Assembly: GCA_017544125.1 (NCBI GenBank)
Contig: JAFYET010000165.1
Coordinates: forward strand, 1 to 10,119
Direction: 5' to 3'
DNA: 10,119 nt
Source: Ruminococcus sp.
Lineage (GTDB): Bacteria > Bacillota > Clostridia > Oscillospirales > Ruminococcaceae
Below, in pieces: positions 6,138-10,119 of the stretch (the first letter of the stretch is position 1; the number at the start of each line of letters is the position of its first letter). The position numbers were made by a program, and so were the translations under genes. The notes beneath the pieces were generated by a model. It did no database searches. It saw nothing but the letters and a program-made list of their open reading frames with translations, and was not told where the DNA came from.

Positions 6138-6176
6138 ATATAAGTATCTATATAGCACCTGAAAGGGATGTTTGGT

Positions 6177-6767
6177 ATGTCAGAAAAAGAAATTGAAATA
6201 GAAAAGCAGGCAAAGACAGGCAGCAATAAAGAAAAGCCGAAATTTGACCTGGTAAATGAGGTCATCGAGTGGTTTGAATCCTTTGTGTTTGCTATATTCG
6301 TGGTAATACTTGTGCTTACCTTTATTGTCAGGGTAGTGCAGGTTGAGGGTCCGTCAATGGAGGATACTCTTCAGAACGGCGACAGGCTCATACTTACTCA
6401 CTTTAACTATACCCCCGAGCGTGGTGATATAGTCGTGCTCAACAGCTCAGGGCTCAATGAGACGATAATCAAGCGTGTTATCGCTGTTGAGGGCGATACA
6501 CTGTCTATCGACTTCAACAAGGGCGAGGTAACGCTCAACGGCGAAGTTCTCAAAGAGGATTATATCAAGGAGCTTACTTTCAGATATGAGGGAACTGATG
6601 TAAATAACTTAAAGATCGGCGAGGGTCAGGTGTTTGTTATGGGCGATAACCGTAACCACTCTACCGACAGCCGAAGCCCTGCTGTGGGCGTTGTGAATAC
6701 CGACGATATACTCGGCAAGGCTGTTTTCCGTATCTACCCCGTAGATAAGATCGGCAAGGTAAGCTGA
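6177..6767 (+). CDS. lepB: Type I signal peptidase (first of a tandem pair)
   Basis: This membrane-anchored serine protease removes signal peptides from exported proteins with its active site outside the membrane. The 196-residue protein has a charged cytoplasmic N-terminus (1-33, many Glu and Lys), one membrane helix at about 34-54, then the S26 motifs. Box B VEGPSMEDTL carries catalytic Ser60. Box D IIKRVIAVEGD carries catalytic Lys99. Box E reads GDNRNHSTDSR at 156-166. A single anchor and short length are typical of Firmicutes SipS-like enzymes. ATG 6177 is chosen because AAAGGG at 6162-6167 is 9 nt upstream; the in-frame ATG at 6168 would touch that site. It ends in TGATG, a 1-nt overlap with the second peptidase, so the two are translationally coupled. 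Confidence 0.95.
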   Translation: MSEKEIEIEKQAKTGSNKEKPKFDLVNEVIEWFESFVFAIFVVILVLTFIVRVVQVEGPSMEDTLQNGDRLILTHFNYTPERGDIVVLNSSGLNETIIKRVIAVEGDTLSIDFNKGEVTLNGEVLKEDYIKELTFRYEGTDVNNLKIGEGQVFVMGDNRNHSTDSRSPAVGVVNTDDILGKAVFRIYPVDKIGKVS

Positions 6768-7366
6768 TGAAGCAGGGCACAAAGTCCTCTGCCGTATTGG
6801 ATAACTTTCTTGAGGGTATCGAGACAGTTGTTACCTCGGTGCTGCTTGTCATATGCGTGTTCACCTTTGTTTTCAAAATGGTGACGGTCAACGGCGAAAG
6901 TATGGAGGATACCTTGTATGACGGCGATAAGCTGCTTATGTGGAGCTTCTTTTATACTCCCAAAAACGGCGATATAATCGTGGTGAGGTCAAAGATACTT
7001 GATAAGTATATAGTCAAGCGTGTGATAGCCGTTTCGGGGCAGAAGGTCACTGTCGATTATGAAAACGATAAGGTCTATGTCTGCGATAACGATAAAGAGC
7101 CCACAAAGGAAGATATCCTGACAGAGGGCTATATCAAGCAGGCTGATATAAAAGACCCCGAGACTTATTTTAGCGAGGGGCATTTTGATAAGGATAATAA
7201 CAGATATGTCTATACAGTTCCCGTAGGGTATGTGTTTGTAATGGGCGATAACAGAAACGCCTCAACCGACAGCCGTGCGCTGGGGCTTATAGACTTGAAC
7301 GATGTTGACGGTAAGGTCATTTTCCGCTACGCATCAGCTAAGGGCGGGAAGATAGGCTTTGTTTAA
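6767..7366 (+). CDS. Type I signal peptidase (second of a tandem pair)
   Basis: This is a 199-residue paralogue of the preceding gene. It has a short N-terminus (1-19), one membrane helix at about 20-38, box B VNGESMEDTL with catalytic Ser45, box D YIVKRVIAVSG with catalytic Lys84, and box E GDNRNASTDSR at 160-170. All catalytic residues are present, so it should be active. It differs from its neighbour in a much shorter cytoplasmic tail and a longer segment between boxes D and E (about residues 92-152, rich in Asp, Glu, Lys and Tyr), the region that shapes the substrate groove. The start ATG overlaps the upstream stop by 1 nt (TGATG), and no separate strong ribosome site is seen. A different substrate preference from the first copy is an inference. 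Confidence 0.93.
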   Translation: MKQGTKSSAVLDNFLEGIETVVTSVLLVICVFTFVFKMVTVNGESMEDTLYDGDKLLMWSFFYTPKNGDIIVVRSKILDKYIVKRVIAVSGQKVTVDYENDKVYVCDNDKEPTKEDILTEGYIKQADIKDPETYFSEGHFDKDNNRYVYTVPVGYVFVMGDNRNASTDSRALGLIDLNDVDGKVIFRYASAKGGKIGFV

Positions 7367-7386
7367 AAAGGCAGGAGGTGTCAGTA

Positions 7387-8295
7387 ATGAGCGAGGTATA
7401 TGATATACAGTGGTTCCCGGGTCATATGGCAAAAACCAGGCGTGTGATGAAATCAAACCTCAAGCTCGTTGATGCCGTTGTTGAGATACTTGATGCAAGG
7501 ATACCGTATTCAAGCTCAAACCCCGAGATGGATTACCTTGTGGGCGGAAAGCCGAGGCTCATTCTTCTCAATAAGAGCAACGCTGCCGATGAAACTGTCA
7601 ACTCTATGTGGATAGACTACTATAAACGCAAGGGCGTGTCAGTTCTTGCAACAGACTGCCGCAGCGGCAGGAACGTCAAGAAGTTCGCAGCAGCCCTTAA
7701 CGAGCTGCTCAAAGACGATATAGAAAAATGGAACGCCAAGGGTATGACGGGCAGACCTATCAGGATAATAATCGTGGGTATACCCAATGTGGGCAAGTCA
7801 TCATTCATCAATTCCCTTGCAGGCAGCAAGCGTGCCAAGGTCGAAGACAGGCCCGGCGTTACAAGGGGCAAGCAGTGGGTGAGCCTTGATAATAATATGG
7901 AGCTTCTGGATATGCCCGGTGTGCTCTGGCCCAAGTTTGAAGATAAAAGGGTAGGCGAGCGCCTTGCCTTTACAGGCGCTGTCAAGGATCAGATAATGGA
8001 TACCGAATACCTTGCCTGCCGCCTGCTTGAAATGCTTAAAGAAAGCTATAACGATGCTCTTTGTGAGAGATATAAGATAGAGACAGACGATATTCCCGAT
8101 AATGATGATGAGAGCGCAGGCTGTGTGGTCGGCTTTGAGATACTTGAGCGTATAGGCTCTAAGCGTGGCTTTAAGATCAAGGGCGGCGAGATAGATACCG
8201 AGCGCACGGCTATAATGGTTCTCGATGAGTTCCGTGGCGGCAAGATAGGCAGGTTTTCGCTTGAAAAGCCTGCCGATATAAAAGGGTGTTCGTGA
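7387..8295 (+). CDS. rbgA: Ribosome biogenesis GTPase RbgA (YlqF)
   Basis: RbgA is a circularly permuted GTPase needed for late assembly of the 50S subunit. The 302-residue protein begins with the family signature QWFPGHMAK (8-16), including His13, which corresponds to the catalytic His9 of B. subtilis. The G motifs are permuted: G4 region LNKSNAAD at 61-68, G1 GIPNVGKSS at 131-139, G2 Thr159 in PGVTRG, and G3 DMPGVLWPKF at 175-184. The C-terminal helical domain ends in a basic GSKRGFKIKGGE segment. G4 reads NKSN rather than the canonical NKxD (Asn65), and G3 has Met instead of the usual Thr of DTPG. ATG 7387 is set by AGGAGGTG at 7373-7380 with 6-nt spacing. The gap to the upstream signal peptidase is 20 nt. 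rbgA beside rplS is a conserved order. Confidence 0.96.
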   Translation: MSEVYDIQWFPGHMAKTRRVMKSNLKLVDAVVEILDARIPYSSSNPEMDYLVGGKPRLILLNKSNAADETVNSMWIDYYKRKGVSVLATDCRSGRNVKKFAAALNELLKDDIEKWNAKGMTGRPIRIIIVGIPNVGKSSFINSLAGSKRAKVEDRPGVTRGKQWVSLDNNMELLDMPGVLWPKFEDKRVGERLAFTGAVKDQIMDTEYLACRLLEMLKESYNDALCERYKIETDDIPDNDDESAGCVVGFEILERIGSKRGFKIKGGEIDTERTAIMVLDEFRGGKIGRFSLEKPADIKGCS

Positions 8296-8296
8296 T

Positions 8297-8917
8297 ATGA
8301 CACTTTATGAGTTTGATAAAGAGATAAGAAAAGAGCACGCTGTTATCTGCGGCTGCGATGAAGCAGGCAGAGGTCCTCTTGCGGGCGATGTCTATGCGGC
8401 GGCTGTGGTCTTTGATGATGATACCGTTATCGAGGGGATAAATGACAGCAAAAAGCTCACCGAAAAAAAGCGTGAGCAGCTCTTTGATGAGATAATAGAA
8501 AAGGCAAAGGCGTATGCTATTTGTACGGCCTCTGTTGCCGAGATAGAAAAGCTCAATATCTTAAACTGCGCTATGCTTGCTATGAAGCGTGCGGTCGAGG
8601 GGCTTTCTGTCAAGCCTGAGCTTGCGCTTATCGACGGCAATAAGGCACCCAAACTTGACGGCGTTGAAACAATGACGGTCGTCAAGGGCGATGCCAAGAG
8701 CCAGTCGGTGGCGGCAGCGTCTATCCTTGCCAAGGTCGCAAGAGACAGATATATGCTTGATATGGATAAGAAATATCCCGAGTATCAGTTTGCAAAGCAT
8801 AAGGGCTACGGCACCAAGCTGCACTATCAGATGATAGATGAATACGGCGAGTCGCCTATCCACCGCCCATCGTTTCTGGTCAAGTATTACGCCAAGAAAG
8901 AGGAACAGGGCAAGTGA
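8297..8917 (+). CDS. rnhB: Ribonuclease HII
   Basis: RNase HII cuts the RNA strand of RNA-DNA hybrids and removes single ribonucleotides misincorporated in DNA. The 206-residue protein has the complete DEDD active site: Asp21 and Glu22 in CDEAGRGPLAG (20-30), Asp113 in LIDGNKAP, and Asp150 in KVARDRY. The conserved segments NDSKKLTEKKRE (49-60), VKGDAKSQSVAAASILAK (129-146) and HKGYGTKLH (168-176) are all present. GRG at 24-26 is the motif that recognises the 2'-OH junction in the family. The ATG at 8297 is 1 nt past the rbgA stop, and the 3' end overlaps the next gene by 4 nt. The length is normal and identification is secure. Confidence 0.97.
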   Translation: MTLYEFDKEIRKEHAVICGCDEAGRGPLAGDVYAAAVVFDDDTVIEGINDSKKLTEKKREQLFDEIIEKAKAYAICTASVAEIEKLNILNCAMLAMKRAVEGLSVKPELALIDGNKAPKLDGVETMTVVKGDAKSQSVAAASILAKVARDRYMLDMDKKYPEYQFAKHKGYGTKLHYQMIDEYGESPIHRPSFLVKYYAKKEEQGK

Positions 8918-9276
8918 GCAGGCGTGAGATCGGCGATTTAGGCGAGCAGGCGGTGTGTGATATGCTTACCCGCCACGGCTATGAGATACTTAAACGCAAC
9001 TTCACTGTAAGGGGCGGCGAGATAGATATCATCGCCAAAAAGAGCGGCACTATCGCCTTTGTCGAGGTCAAGACAAGAAAGCATGACCCCCTTACCTCGG
9101 GCGAAGATGCTATAACCAAAGCTAAGAAAAGCCACCTTATCTATGCGGCGCAGCGTTATCTTGACAGGCTGGCAGTGCCTTGCAGCGCACGTTTTGATGT
9201 GGCGGTCGTAGAGCATGAGAATGGCAGGGTCAAAAAGGTAAGATACTACGTATCTGCCTTTGATGCAAGCAGATAA
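8914..9276 (+). CDS. yraN: UPF0102 protein YraN, predicted endonuclease fold
   Basis: This is a 120-residue protein of the YraN family, related in fold to Holliday-junction resolvases and restriction-type endonucleases. The characteristic residues are present: GDLGEQAVCDMLTRHGYEILKRN (7-29), then GGEIDIIAKKSGTIAFVEVKTRK (34-56), with Glu36, Asp38, Glu51 and Lys53 forming the likely metal site. Its cellular role is not established. The start is GTG at 8914, overlapping the rnhB stop by 4 nt (GTGA), with GAGGA at 8900-8904 lying 9 nt upstream. That overlap indicates coupled translation with rnhB, and the rnhB-yraN pair is a common arrangement in many bacteria. It is the last gene of the operon. 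Confidence 0.94.
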   Translation: MSRREIGDLGEQAVCDMLTRHGYEILKRNFTVRGGEIDIIAKKSGTIAFVEVKTRKHDPLTSGEDAITKAKKSHLIYAAQRYLDRLAVPCSARFDVAVVEHENGRVKKVRYYVSAFDASR

Positions 9277-9287
9277 ATCAGGTAAAC

Positions 9288-9301
9288 AAGGCTAACGCCT
9301 T
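9288..9301 (+). terminator. Small stem-loop after yraN, possible weak terminator
   Basis: AAGGC at 9288-9292 pairs with GCCTT at 9297-9301 around the loop TAAC. The following bases are T/A mixed, with a run of T only at 9312-9318. It could end the operon, but the short stem and the displaced T-run make this weak. No clear promoter for the next gene was found between 9277 and 9336. Confidence 0.3.
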
Positions 9302-9336
9302 TATATAAACATTTTTTTGAAAAGGGTGTAAAGAGT

Positions 9337-10119
9337 ATGTATTACAGATCCACAAGAAACAGCGAGGTCAATGTTACCTCGGCACAGGCTATCGCACAGG
9401 GTATCTCTGAGGACGGCGGTCTTTTCGTGCCCTCTGAGCTTCCTAAGCTCACACTTGATGAGATAAGACAGATGGGTGATCTCAGCTATGCTGACAGAGC
9501 ACTCTTCGTATTCTCCAAGTTCCTGACAGACTTCACAGGTGCTGAGATAAAATACTGTGTTGACGGCGCATATAATACAAAGAATTTCGATACCGAGAAT
9601 ATAGCAGAGCTTGCTCACCTCTTCGACGGCACTTATATGCTCGAGCTGTGGCACGGCCCTACCTGCGCATTCAAGGATATGGCGCTTCAGATTCTTCCTT
9701 ATCTTCTCACAACATCAGTAAAGAAGATAGGTACTGACAAGAAGGTTGTTATCCTCGTTGCTACATCTGGTGATACTGGTAAGGCTGCACTCGAGGGCTT
9801 TAAGGACGTTGAGGGAACATCTATCCTCGTTTTCTATCCCGAGGACGGCGTTTCTGCTATGCAGAAAAAGCAGATGACCACTCAGGACGGCGAGAATGTC
9901 GGCGTTTGTGCTATCAAGGGCAACTTTGACGATGCTCAGAACGGCGTAAAGGCTATCTTCACCGACCCTGAGACAGGCAAGGAGCTTGCTGATAACGGGC
10001 TTATGTTCTCTTCTGCAAACTCTATCAACTGGGGCAGACTTGCTCCGCAGATCATCTACTATGTTTCTACATATGCACAGCTTATCAAGGAGCAGCAGGT
10101 AGATGTCGGCGAGCCTATC
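9337..10119 (+). CDS. thrC: Threonine synthase, 3'-truncated by the window edge
   Basis: This PLP enzyme converts O-phosphohomoserine to threonine in the cytoplasm. The 261 codons present match the N-terminal two-thirds of the family of roughly 490-500 residues that includes E. coli-type and clostridial ThrC. The start YYRSTRNSE is followed by TSAQAIAQGISEDGGLFVP (14-32), a conserved entry motif. Further features are LWHGPTCAFKDMALQ (106-120), where Lys116 is the expected PLP lysine, and the ATSGDTGKAALEGF segment (142-155) that binds the cofactor phosphate. NSINWGRLAPQIIYY at about 228-242 is also typical. The ATG at 9337 is set by AAAAGGGTG at 9320-9328, 8 nt upstream. The frame remains open to the last base. 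It follows the yraN operon by 60 nt, and its own promoter was not identified. Confidence 0.95.
   Translation, partial: MYYRSTRNSEVNVTSAQAIAQGISEDGGLFVPSELPKLTLDEIRQMGDLSYADRALFVFSKFLTDFTGAEIKYCVDGAYNTKNFDTENIAELAHLFDGTYMLELWHGPTCAFKDMALQILPYLLTTSVKKIGTDKKVVILVATSGDTGKAALEGFKDVEGTSILVFYPEDGVSAMQKKQMTTQDGENVGVCAIKGNFDDAQNGVKAIFTDPETGKELADNGLMFSSANSINWGRLAPQIIYYVSTYAQLIKEQQVDVGEPI

Noticed and set aside
7378..7386. GTG at 7378 as the rbgA start
   Set aside because: It is part of the AGGAGGTG ribosome site itself. ATG 7387 has ideal spacing and gives the usual short lead to QWFPGHMAK.
9301..9654. Minus-strand frame of 117 codons opposite the start of thrC
   Set aside because: It overlaps the strongly conserved thrC coding region. 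The translation has no recognisable motif, so it is a shadow of thrC.

Overview
The window looks like chromosomal housekeeping DNA from a low-to-mid-GC Bacillota, most likely a clostridial/Ruminococcus-type bacterium (Oscillospirales). This is inferred from strong AGGAGG-type ribosome binding sites, heavy use of ATA (Ile), AGA and AGG codons, a SpoVM homologue, and two gene neighbourhoods typical of Firmicutes. All genes lie on the + strand and are tightly packed. No mobile element, CRISPR array, rRNA or tRNA was seen.

Region 1 (1-1812) is the prkC-type neighbourhood. It holds the acidic C-terminal tail of an upstream protein (probably a PASTA Ser/Thr kinase), the ribosome-assembly GTPase rsgA, and thiamine pyrophosphokinase. 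These are followed by a 29-codon gene that is easily missed. I read it as spoVM, the amphipathic-helix protein that marks the forespore surface during sporulation, and it is closed by a hairpin terminator. A SpoIVFB-like intramembrane metalloprotease follows directly (1838-2401).

Region 2 (2403-5457) starts with a clear sigma-A promoter. It drives a YpeA-like GNAT acetyltransferase, then a two-gene pair: a B12-binding-type radical SAM protein of the TIGR03960 kind and its TIGR03936/DUF2344 partner.

Region 3 (5465-6027) is the ribosomal protein L19 unit: a strong extended -10 promoter, a structured leader of about 130 nt that is probably an autoregulatory L19 leader RNA, rplS with a GTG start, and an intrinsic terminator.

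Region 4 (6109-9276) is an operon with its own extended -10 promoter: two tandem, divergent type I signal peptidases, rbgA/ylqF (50S assembly GTPase), rnhB (RNase HII) and yraN (UPF0102). Genes here overlap or are separated by about 20 nt or less. The order rplS-lepB-rbgA-rnhB-yraN is a familiar Firmicutes arrangement.

Region 5 (9337 to the end) is the 5' part of threonine synthase (thrC), cut by the window edge.

I did not find a convincing undescribed system. The most useful observations are the 29-codon spoVM next to a SpoIVFB-like protease, the L19 leader with a possible anti-Shine-Dalgarno loop, and an RbgA whose G4 motif reads NKSN instead of NKxD. The signal peptidase duplication and the shared promoter architecture are also worth a look.
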